This document shows positions 26,794 through 33,976 of a stretch of DNA of 64,000 nt, one piece after another. The stretch spans positions 124,001 through 188,000 of the forward strand of contig JABDRB010000012.1 in NCBI GenBank assembly GCA_013041925.1. The letters are read 5' to 3'. Source of the stretch: Akkermansiaceae bacterium. GTDB taxonomy: Bacteria; Verrucomicrobiota; Verrucomicrobiia; Verrucomicrobiales; Akkermansiaceae. The notes beneath the pieces were generated by a model. That model ran no database searches and had not been told where the DNA came from. It saw only the letters and a list, made by a program, of their open reading frames with translations. Made by a program: the position numbers and the translations under genes. Numbering within the stretch: the first letter of the stretch is position 1; each line of letters begins with the position of its first letter.

Positions 26794-27109
26794 AGGGTTC
26801 GTTGATTTTTTCTCGATGGGAGTGGGTGAAATAAAGCTGACGGCGACGATGGGTCGACTGAATGATCTGCATTAGAAATGCACAAGAGGAAGCATCCACC
26901 TGTTACCCCTTCAAGTCAAGCCCTAGCGGAGATTTGTCAGAAAATGCCATGGCGTGTTTGGGTTGATGCTCGTGGCCCGTGGAGACATCCCCCATTTGTC
27001 TAGCTCGTCACCCATGTTCACCCCGACGAGGTCGATAAATTTTCTGAACGTAAATCGGCTCTTGATTGTCACCCCCATTTTCAGATCATCGCCTGCCCCG
27101 TCACCTACC
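26794..27109. other. 316-bp divergent intergenic region, lipoprotein/luxE-like
   Basis: It separates the minus-strand lipoprotein from the plus-strand LuxE-like gene and must hold both promoters. On the minus strand TTGACT (revcomp near 26913-26918) is a possible -35 for the lipoprotein, but no good -10 follows. The LuxE-like frame stays open back to 26954 without family similarity. I see no RNA gene or convincing hairpin. Confidence 0.4.
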
Positions 27110-28210
27110 ATGCTTCATCCTCATCCATGCGAAGACCATCTCATCGCCGCCATCCGCGATCGATTAGACGGGGGCGAATCCTTCAACACGCTGGCGATGC
27201 GTGTGTTTCGACATCAATTTCAACAAAATAGGCCTTACCAAAACTACTGCAAGGCATTGAGAAAATCCCCTGATAAGATCAACCACTGGCACGAGGTCCC
27301 CGCGGTATCCACCGACGTCTTTAAGCTTCATGACATTCCCGTCCGGTCATTCCCCGCAGAAATGACCCGCCATACGTTCACCACATCAGGCACAACCAAC
27401 GAGGTCAAAGGCGAACACCATTTCCCGTCACTCGCCCTCTACGAGCAATCGATCACATCCGCATGGGATCAACTGGAGCTACCCCGACCCCAGCATGCGG
27501 TCATCCTCACCGCCAATCCCAGACACGCTCCGCAGTCGTCGCTCTCTCACATGATGGGCACACTCTCGCAAACCTTCGCCTCATCATCCACCTGGGCCAT
27601 GGACACCGATGGTCAACTCGATCTTGCTGCGATCCACCATGCGGTCGAAATCGCTACCGCCTCCGGTGAGCCCGTTGCCCTTCTCGGCACGGCCATCTCC
27701 TTCCTTCATCTCTTTGAACAACTAGAGCGGCCACTCACCTTACCTACTGGGAGCTGGGCGATGGAAACAGGCGGCTACAAAGGCACCCGACGCCAGATGC
27801 AAAAAACTGAGCTCTACGCGCTTTTTAAAGAAAAGCTCGGCCTCCCTTCCAATGCCGTGATCAATGAATACTCGATGACCGAGCTCAGTAGCCAGTTTTA
27901 CACACGCGGCATCGGCCACTCACACGTCGGCCCAAGCTGGACCCGAACCCGGGTGATCAATCCCATCACAGATGCAGACGCCCTGCCCGGAGAACCTGGC
28001 CACCTCGTCATCTATGACCTCGCCAACCTCCACTCCGTGATGGCGATCAGAACTCAGGATATCGCCATCGCTGGATCACCCGAAGATGCCCCATCTACTG
28101 GATTCACAGGATCTAGAGAAGGTGGTGAGACCTTTACCCTCATCGGCCGCGACCCCTCCGCCCTGCCACGCGGATGTTCGAGGGCTGCCGACGACACCCT
28201 CCAATCATGA
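27110..28210 (+). CDS. LuxE-like acyl-protein synthetase
   Basis: 366 residues from ATG 27110 (MLHPHPCEDH); the upstream in-frame extension is not family-like. LuxE enzymes belong to the adenylate-forming superfamily and activate a fatty acid as acyl-AMP, then hold it as a thioester for LuxC. Seen here are the P-loop-like TFTTSGTTNEVKG (about 110-120), WAMETGGYKGTRR, and NEYSMTELSSQFY, which corresponds to the ANL Y-x-x-T-E motif. The stop overlaps the LuxC-like start by 4 bp (ATGA), so the two are translationally coupled. No luxAB luciferase genes are nearby, so light emission is not implied. Likely role: supply of an acyl group for reduction to an aldehyde. Confidence 0.8.
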   Translation: MLHPHPCEDHLIAAIRDRLDGGESFNTLAMRVFRHQFQQNRPYQNYCKALRKSPDKINHWHEVPAVSTDVFKLHDIPVRSFPAEMTRHTFTTSGTTNEVKGEHHFPSLALYEQSITSAWDQLELPRPQHAVILTANPRHAPQSSLSHMMGTLSQTFASSSTWAMDTDGQLDLAAIHHAVEIATASGEPVALLGTAISFLHLFEQLERPLTLPTGSWAMETGGYKGTRRQMQKTELYALFKEKLGLPSNAVINEYSMTELSSQFYTRGIGHSHVGPSWTRTRVINPITDADALPGEPGHLVIYDLANLHSVMAIRTQDIAIAGSPEDAPSTGFTGSREGGETFTLIGRDPSALPRGCSRAADDTLQS

Positions 28211-29304
28211 CCCCGACTCACGACAGAATTCAACTCCTCGCCAAGGCGTGCCAAGATCCTTCCTTGATTCGGTTCATGGGGAACATCAGTGCCTCTGACC
28301 TCAGCGCGTGGCTCGATACAGAACTCGGACACCCAGATGCTCTGGATCAATTTAGCCCACATGGCCCGCTGTTAAGCAAGGCCACAGCCCCCAATACCCT
28401 TCTGCATATCGTAAGCGGAAACACCCCGCATGCAGCATTCCAAAGTTTACTCAGAGGTATCTTATTAGGATCTCATAATCTGATCAAATTGCCCTCGGTC
28501 GGGTTGCCTGATTTGACGGATTGGATAGCTCGCCTCCCAGAGACACTGCAAAAAATGGTCGAGACCTGCGAGACCCTCACGCCTGATCAGCAAAGGAAGG
28601 CCGATGCCGTCATCGCGATTGGATCGGACGACACCATCGCCGCCATTCAACAACAAATTCTTCCGCACCAGGTCTTTATCCCGCACGGACACAAAATTTC
28701 CATCGGTATCATTGACGGCGATCTTCAAAATGCAGCACCACTCGCGGCACGCGACGCCTCCCTCTACAATCAACGTGGTTGCCTCTCACCCCATGCCTAT
28801 TACGTGGATGAATCCGACCCCAGTCACCGTGGGGATGCGCTTAAGTTTGCCGAATCTCTGGCTACAGAAATGGAAAATTTCTCACAAACCAACGCGCCCG
28901 AACCACTGAACATCTCCGAGGCCGGTGCCGTCAGGAATTTACGCGAAACAACCCGCTTCGCCGCCACGAACTCAGACAGCACCCGACTCTGGGAAAGCAC
29001 TGACAACCTCGACTGGACCGTCATTTATCAAGCCTCCCCCACCCTCAACCTCTCCTGCCTCAACCGCTGCATCTACGTTAAACCCAAACCCACTGAACTC
29101 AACCACCACACCTTGGGTAACGAAGTCCAGCACCTCTCAACCATCGCCATCCACCCATTCAGCACTGCAACGGCCCAACAACTCAGCTCCCTGCCTGCTC
29201 ACCGTATTTGCCCGCTTGGGCAAAGCCAAAACCCAAGCATCTTCTGGCACCAAGATGGATTCGCTCCACTCGCCTCCCTTGTCAAATGGCAAGACCTCGG
29301 GTAA
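28207..29304 (+). CDS. LuxC-like acyl-CoA/acyl-protein reductase
   Basis: 365 residues from ATG 28207, overlapping the LuxE-like gene by 4 bp. LuxC reduces acyl-CoA or acyl-enzyme to a fatty aldehyde with NADPH and belongs to the aldehyde dehydrogenase superfamily. The nucleophile is C192 in NQRGCLSPHAYYV. Other family marks are the HIVSGNTPHAAFQSLLRG segment (about 67-84), IKLPS (94-98) and the GSDDTI strand (139-144). Shorter than Vibrio LuxC (about 480), it appears to be the compact version found in non-luminous bacteria. With its partner it should make aldehyde; the end product, such as a fatty alcohol or modified lipid, is unknown. Confidence 0.8.
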   Translation: MTPTHDRIQLLAKACQDPSLIRFMGNISASDLSAWLDTELGHPDALDQFSPHGPLLSKATAPNTLLHIVSGNTPHAAFQSLLRGILLGSHNLIKLPSVGLPDLTDWIARLPETLQKMVETCETLTPDQQRKADAVIAIGSDDTIAAIQQQILPHQVFIPHGHKISIGIIDGDLQNAAPLAARDASLYNQRGCLSPHAYYVDESDPSHRGDALKFAESLATEMENFSQTNAPEPLNISEAGAVRNLRETTRFAATNSDSTRLWESTDNLDWTVIYQASPTLNLSCLNRCIYVKPKPTELNHHTLGNEVQHLSTIAIHPFSTATAQQLSSLPAHRICPLGQSQNPSIFWHQDGFAPLASLVKWQDLG

Positions 29305-29335
29305 GAACAACCAGACACCTTCCACGTCCCCTCCC

Positions 29336-29554
29336 ATGTTCGATCCTCCCATCACCACCATCGGCACCGTCATCGATTCGCCGAAACCTAAGATCTACCA
29401 CGTTTCCCTGCCCAATGGCAAAGTCCTCATCGGACATATTCCCAAGGCATTGATCCACCTCCACGAACGCATCCAACCGAACACCCAGGTGAACCTCGAA
29501 CTTACCCCATTCGATTTTGAAAAGGGTCGGATCGTTGGTGTTGTCGAGCCGTAG
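29336..29554 (+). CDS. Divergent IF-1-like S1-fold protein
   Basis: 72 residues from ATG 29336 (MFDPPITTIG). It matches translation initiation factor IF-1 in length and order of strands: GTVIDSPKPKIYHVSLPNGKV, LIGHIPKALI, and LELTPFDFEKGRIVGVVE, compared with the IF-1 signature VELSPYDLTRGRI. It lacks the usual basic helix K-M-R between strands 3 and 4 and reads KALIHLHERIQPN instead. It lies 31 bp after the LuxC-like gene on the same strand and ends 4 bp from the convergent cysE stop. It could be the genome's IF-1 or an accessory paralogue; the divergence makes the latter more likely. Confidence 0.75.
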   Translation: MFDPPITTIGTVIDSPKPKIYHVSLPNGKVLIGHIPKALIHLHERIQPNTQVNLELTPFDFEKGRIVGVVEP

Positions 29555-29558
29555 AAAA

Positions 29559-30422
29559 TTAAATGACGTCCCCTTGGCAGAGGTTCTGGTTCATATCGAG
29601 TGCTGGATTTGCCTCGCTGCTTTCCCCCATAATCACCGCGGGCACACCGGCCACCGTCGTGTGGGCGGGCACGTCATCGAGAACCACGCTGCCAGCACCA
29701 ATCTTGGCACGCTCGCCAATTTCTACACGCCCGAGGATTTTTGAACCGGCGCCGATCAAGACACCTGATCGCACGATCGGGTGACGGTCTCCCGTCTCCT
29801 TACCTGTTCCTCCCAATGTCACTTCATGCAAGATGGAGACATTATCCTCAATGATCGAAGTCTCTCCCACCACCACGCTCGTGGCATGGTCCAAGAGGAT
29901 ACCAGAGCCAATCCGTGCCGCAGGATGAATATCCACGGCAAAGATCTCACTCACAATACTCTGAAAATACAAGGCGAGCGGCTTGCGCCCAACACCCCAA
30001 AGACAATGCGCCACTCGGTAAGCACTGATCGCCAGAAAACCTTTGTAAAACAACAGCGGCTCCAGCGCCGACTGACACGCTGGGTCACGGTCAACGATGG
30101 CTGTCATGTCACGAGAAACACTCAACATCACCGCGTCATGCTCCATCAGCAGACCACATAACAAAGGCTCAAGCTCATCTCGCCGCATATCCTCACGCGA
30201 CAACCTTCGCGATAAGCGCGCCGCCAAGCTCTCCGCCAAGCTATCTCGGCTAATCACCACATCTTCCAGCATGTGTCTAAGATGTGATTCTTCAGCCGCC
30301 ATGGCAACAGCGGCCTCGCGAATACCCTCCCAAATTTGATCGAGCTTAACAGGATGAGGTTCCTTACGGTGACAAAGGTTGTCACCCTTAGTGCTCGCGT
30401 TCGTTAGTTTTTTATGTTCCAT
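29559..30422 (-). CDS. cysE: Serine O-acetyltransferase
   Basis: 287 residues from ATG 30422 (MEHKKLTNAS); a 23-codon in-frame extension runs into the rrf2 gene. It makes O-acetylserine from serine and acetyl-CoA, the committed step of cysteine synthesis. The N-terminal helical domain starts at LDQIWEGIREAA, like the E. coli trimerisation region. The left-handed beta-helix has hexapeptide repeats and the active-site segments VDIHPAARIGSGILLDHA, EVTLGGTG, and GDRHP. The C-terminal tail is long (about 35 residues after AGVPA). It is head-to-head with an Rrf2 regulator; cysK is 13 kb away. Confidence 0.94.
   Translation of the reverse strand: MEHKKLTNASTKGDNLCHRKEPHPVKLDQIWEGIREAAVAMAAEESHLRHMLEDVVISRDSLAESLAARLSRRLSREDMRRDELEPLLCGLLMEHDAVMLSVSRDMTAIVDRDPACQSALEPLLFYKGFLAISAYRVAHCLWGVGRKPLALYFQSIVSEIFAVDIHPAARIGSGILLDHATSVVVGETSIIEDNVSILHEVTLGGTGKETGDRHPIVRSGVLIGAGSKILGRVEIGERAKIGAGSVVLDDVPAHTTVAGVPAVIMGESSEANPALDMNQNLCQGDVI
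30369..30387. promoter_or_regulatory. Perfect inverted repeat at the cysE/rrf2 junction, candidate operator
   Basis: Arms GGTGACAA (30369-30376) and TTGTCACC (30380-30387) are perfect 8-bp inverted repeats around AGG. It lies 42 bp before the preferred rrf2 start and within cysE codons about 12-18. The right arm contains TTGTCA, usable as a -35 for rrf2 with a weak GTTAGT at 30404-30409. Rrf2 regulators bind dyads of about this size, so autoregulation and control of cysE are plausible. Confidence 0.45.
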
Positions 30423-30428
30423 TTTTTT

Positions 30429-30836
30429 ATGAGGATTTCCCAGAAACTTGAATATGCATGTAGAGCCATGGTTCAGCTCTGTCGACACCATGACGGGCAG
30501 ACTCTTACACGACTCGACGACCTAGCGCAACGCGAAGCCGTGTCTTCCAACTTTTTAGTGCAAATTCTCAATGACCTCAAGCGTAGCGACCTGATCATCA
30601 GCAAACGAGGAAAATCTGGGGGATACCTCCTTGCTCGTGACCCCAGAGAGATTAACTTGCTCGATATCACCCGTGCAGTTGAACCCGGTATGCTGACAGC
30701 CAATATCTCCAACGATGGAGAATCAGGATACGCCATCCAACAAGCATGGGAACAAGCATCCATCGCACTGGAAAAAGAACTGGCAGCCATCACCATGGAT
30801 ACACTTTGCTCCCAATCGCCGATGTTTTACATATAG
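30429..30836 (+). CDS. Rrf2-family transcriptional regulator, CymR-like
   Basis: 135 residues from ATG 30429 (MRISQKLEYA); an ATG five codons earlier (30414) would overlap cysE. The winged helix is typical: ISQKLEYACRAMVQL, LDDLAQREAVSSNFLVQIL (recognition region) and the wing KRGKSGGYLLARDP. It lacks the three clustered cysteines that hold the Fe-S cluster in IscR and NsrR; the only Cys are at about 19 and near the C-terminus. This resembles CymR, which represses cysteine genes and senses through the CysE/CysK system. Its position opposite cysE supports a cysteine role. The direct target is inferred. Confidence 0.88.
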   Translation: MRISQKLEYACRAMVQLCRHHDGQTLTRLDDLAQREAVSSNFLVQILNDLKRSDLIISKRGKSGGYLLARDPREINLLDITRAVEPGMLTANISNDGESGYAIQQAWEQASIALEKELAAITMDTLCSQSPMFYI

Positions 30837-30871
30837 TTTGCCAGTTCCTTATTTTCAGCCTTCAGTAGGGT

Positions 30872-31666
30872 ATGCGGATTTTCTTAGCCCCGTCCATTGT
30901 GTGTATCTTCTTGTCGACGTGCCTTCTTTCGGCCCAGGACTTACTTCAAGCACCCAATGGTGACGCATCACCCATCAATCAACGCCGAGCCTACGGAAAT
31001 GCCTGCGGGCCAGCATCCCTGCTCAATGCATTTCAATACGGGAATGAAAAATGGCAAAAGGTATTCCATGCCGTGCCTGGAAACAACAGCCGCACCCGTA
31101 TCCGATATGTCGTAGGAACTTGGGGGAACCGCCCGTCGAATCACCTTAAAGGTCACAACCGATGGAATGCCAAACAGGGGGTCAACCTGCTCGACCTCAC
31201 CGACATGGCCAACGAAATGCGCACCTCGCATTTCCTGCCCAAAATTAAACACGAGGTGCTCGTTGCTCAGTCACGTGAATCCCACACAGCGCACCTCCGC
31301 CGCAGCCACGCCCGCCTCGCAAAATCCCTCCGTCGAGGCCTGCCTCCCATCATCAGCATTCGCCGCTACGCCTACCGGTTTAACAAAGAAGTCGGCCAAA
31401 AATCCTGGTGGCCTATCCGCGCCCACTTCGTCGTCATCACCGAAATCCCCAAAAAAATCGCGCGCGACGCCACCTCATTCAAGATCCGCTACATCGACCC
31501 CTACGGCGGATTCACCCGTGCCGGCACCATCCACACCGACACTGGCAACTTTAAAAATTGCCCCTTCTTAGCGGCATCCATGCCCGACACCGCCGTGGGC
31601 AAATCCTTCGTTCAACCCGGAGAGTCATCCCTGCTCACCCTCACCGCCATCATCGGCAGTTGGTGA
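30872..31666 (+). CDS. Secreted papain-fold (C39-like) cysteine peptidase
   Basis: 264 residues with signal peptide (MRIFLAPSIVCIFLSTCLLSA). The mature protein has a cysteine-protease triad in normal order: C45 in NACGPASLLNAF, H185 in RAHFVVITE and D209 in RYIDPYGG. The pattern is that of peptidase C39 and related bacteriocin-processing folds, but here free and exported, not fused to an ABC transporter. The middle region is very basic (HLRRSHARLAKSLRRG). It starts 35 bp after the Rrf2 gene and could share its transcript. The substrate is unknown. Confidence 0.72.
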   Translation: MRIFLAPSIVCIFLSTCLLSAQDLLQAPNGDASPINQRRAYGNACGPASLLNAFQYGNEKWQKVFHAVPGNNSRTRIRYVVGTWGNRPSNHLKGHNRWNAKQGVNLLDLTDMANEMRTSHFLPKIKHEVLVAQSRESHTAHLRRSHARLAKSLRRGLPPIISIRRYAYRFNKEVGQKSWWPIRAHFVVITEIPKKIARDATSFKIRYIDPYGGFTRAGTIHTDTGNFKNCPFLAASMPDTAVGKSFVQPGESSLLTLTAIIGSW

Positions 31667-31676
31667 TCAATACCAG

Positions 31677-33143
31677 CTAAACCTCCATGTCCAACCAGTC
31701 GCCCTTGAAGTGAAGGTAAACAAAGATGGCGGCTTGGACTAGCACGTCGAGCAACATCACCTTCCACAGGCCCAAAAGTCCAACATCCAACCAGTGCATC
31801 GCAGCCCATAGACCACCGACGCGGACCACCCCCATCGAAAGAAACGAGTAAATCGTCACCATCCGTGTTGCCCCCGCACCACGCATCGACATCTTCATCA
31901 CCATCATCGTGGCTGTCAGCGCTTGAAAAAGACCAACAAAACGTATCACGGGAGCCGCCGTTTCATATTGCTCCGTCCCAGGGCTTCCAAAAAGCGATAG
32001 AAACTCGGTATTGAAATAGGAAATCAAGCACCCCGTGCCGCCCATCGCGATCACGGCCACCACCCAGCAAAAACGCACCGCCTTCTTCGCCATGACTTTG
32101 TCACGTGCCCCAAGATACTGCCCCGTTAACGTGCTGGCTGCCATGCCAATGGCAAATCCAGGCATAAAGCTGATGGACTCGAGCCGGACCACCATCGCAT
32201 GCGCTCCCATGGTGCCCGCTTTCAAGGTCCCAACAAAGTAGACGCCCACGGCATGCACCGACCACATCCCCATGATTTCAATCATCGACGGCCAGCTCAC
32301 CCTCCAGATCCTCCGCAGCATCGGCATATCATAACGCAAATTTTGCATCCGCAGCACCAGAGGTTCCCCCGCATCTCCCGCTTCGCGTCGAGTTTTGCCT
32401 GTTGGCCTCAAAAACCATAGAATAAACGCAGCACCCGCAGCCCAACCAATCACCGTTCCCGCAGCCAGCCCTTTCACCCCCCAGCCCAAGTGGTAAACAA
32501 ACCACAAACTCAAGCCAACGTTGACCACGTTCACAATCAACATCGCCATAAACGGCTTCATCGTGTCGCCATACCCACGCAAACAGCTGCTGGCCACAAA
32601 CAAAATCCCACTAAAAGGCGCAAGCACCGCCGCCACGCACATGTAGTCCATCACATATTGCGTCGCAAGCTCGCTCAGACCAAAAAATCGCGCCATCACG
32701 GGGGTCACCAACCCAATCATCACCCCACTCACCACCCCAGTGGCCATCCCTAGTATCAACGACTGCCCGAGCGCCAAATTCGCCGATTTCATATCCCGTG
32801 CACCCGTCGACCTCGATACCATCGCCATCGCCCCCGTGCCCATCGCTCCCTGTAAGATCATCAGCAGCCACATTAAATACATCGAGGCTCCCATCATATC
32901 CATCACCGCCTCAGCTGACTCACCCCGTTCCATCCGCCCCGCGATCATCATATCCGCAAAACCAACCCCCACACCCATCAGGTTCTGTAAAAACGGCCAC
33001 AGCGCCAGTGCCAGCACCTGCCTAGGCAGGGATAGGCCAGCCAGCTTCCCGCCCAGAGCCATGGGCCCACTCACCCCGACAGGCTCACCATCAGATCGAG
33101 CTCCATCAGAATCTTCTCCAGCTTGTTTGAGATCTCGGCTCAT
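31677..33143 (-). CDS. MATE-family multidrug/sodium efflux transporter
   Basis: 488 residues from ATG 33143 (MSRDLKQAGE). The first 35 residues are polar. About 12 transmembrane helices follow in two repeated bundles (LALWPFLQNLMGVGVGFADM in the first; WRVSWPSMIEIMGMW in the second). The fold and length fit the MATE family of Na+- or H+-coupled drug exporters. It is convergent with the C39-like gene (10 bp apart) and divergent from the next gene. The substrate cannot be inferred. Confidence 0.9.
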   Translation of the reverse strand: MSRDLKQAGEDSDGARSDGEPVGVSGPMALGGKLAGLSLPRQVLALALWPFLQNLMGVGVGFADMMIAGRMERGESAEAVMDMMGASMYLMWLLMILQGAMGTGAMAMVSRSTGARDMKSANLALGQSLILGMATGVVSGVMIGLVTPVMARFFGLSELATQYVMDYMCVAAVLAPFSGILFVASSCLRGYGDTMKPFMAMLIVNVVNVGLSLWFVYHLGWGVKGLAAGTVIGWAAGAAFILWFLRPTGKTRREAGDAGEPLVLRMQNLRYDMPMLRRIWRVSWPSMIEIMGMWSVHAVGVYFVGTLKAGTMGAHAMVVRLESISFMPGFAIGMAASTLTGQYLGARDKVMAKKAVRFCWVVAVIAMGGTGCLISYFNTEFLSLFGSPGTEQYETAAPVIRFVGLFQALTATMMVMKMSMRGAGATRMVTIYSFLSMGVVRVGGLWAAMHWLDVGLLGLWKVMLLDVLVQAAIFVYLHFKGDWLDMEV

Positions 33144-33297
33144 TGCGTTCGTTGTCCCCCGTAAAACGCTCACACTGTATTCACATGCATCACGTGGGAC
33201 TCCTTGACCAACTAACGTCAAATCCCATCCGATGAAAATGTCAAAATACGTCGATTTTACTTCAAACTCACACGATCAACGGGATAGTGACTCCGTC

Positions 33298-33756
33298 ATG
33301 TCCAGCGATCCTTATCAACCTCCAAGCGCCAACCCTGATCTCGACTGCACGGACAACAACCCCGTCCCCGCCGTCGTCGTCGAACATCTTCGCTGTACCC
33401 GACCGTGGGTCAAATTTTGCAGTCTCGCTGGCTACATCACCTCCGGCTTCCTCATCCTCATTGCTTTGATCACCCTGCGCGCCATGTCAGGAAGGTTCCC
33501 ACCCCACTACCTCCTGTTTCTCGGACTCTTTTTCCTCATCCTCGCCGTCCTCTTCCTCATTCCATCACTCTGGCTGTCACGCTATGAAAAATCCATCATC
33601 CGCCTATCCGTTACCAACCGCATTGAGGATCTCGAGCAATCCATCGCACACCAGCGTGCTTTTTGGAAACAAATGGCGATCATGATCCTCTTTGTGCTCT
33701 TAATGTATCTGATCACCATCGCCTTTTCAGCCATCAAACTGCTCTCCTTATACTAA
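33298..33756 (+). CDS. Small two-to-three-helix membrane protein, DUF5362-like
   Basis: 152 residues from ATG 33298 (MSSDPYQPPS); in-frame codons run up to 33232. After a polar start, VEHLRCTRPWVKFCSLAGYITSG resembles the DUF5362 entry sequence TRPWVRFLSI. Hydrophobic segments lie at roughly 60-80, 88-112 and 130-150, with a short amphipathic stretch NRIEDLEQSIAHQRAFWKQM before the last. No catalytic motif is visible. Function unknown. Confidence 0.65.
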   Translation: MSSDPYQPPSANPDLDCTDNNPVPAVVVEHLRCTRPWVKFCSLAGYITSGFLILIALITLRAMSGRFPPHYLLFLGLFFLILAVLFLIPSLWLSRYEKSIIRLSVTNRIEDLEQSIAHQRAFWKQMAIMILFVLLMYLITIAFSAIKLLSLY

Positions 33757-33810
33757 ATTCTCCTGTCATAGCCATATTTGCCCTATACTATCTGTTCAAT
33801 TTGCGTAAAG

Positions 33811-33850
33811 TCACCCGCTCTTGCAAGAAATCACTTGCGAAAACGGGTGA
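33811..33850 (+). ncRNA. Structured leader element upstream of gltB
   Basis: TCACCCG (33811-33817) pairs with CGGGTGA (33844-33850). Inside lies a second 5-bp stem, GCAAG with CTTGC, separated from the first by a purine/pyrimidine internal loop. Further hairpins follow: ACGG/CCGT around 33865 and CACACGA/TCGTGTG around 33907-33922. The leader between 33757 and gltB is about 220 nt. I do not recognise a known riboswitch class; the fold was found by eye and may be chance. Confidence 0.3.
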
Positions 33851-33976
33851 AAATAGCCCACAAGACGGTCAGCCGTGCGCAGGCGGTTCCAAAAATACCC
33901 CAAGCGACACACGATCTCGTGTGGCGATCACACCCAATCAACCATTTATCTATTTATGTCGGAGAAGAATACTACC

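Noticed and set aside
27110-29304. Bioluminescence (lux) operon
   Set aside because: LuxE-like and LuxC-like genes are present but no luciferase, LuxD or flavin reductase gene is in the region, so light production is not supported.
33757-33976. Glutamine or glycine riboswitch before gltB
   Set aside because: The stems do not carry the conserved core sequences of either class that I know; kept only as an unknown structured leader.
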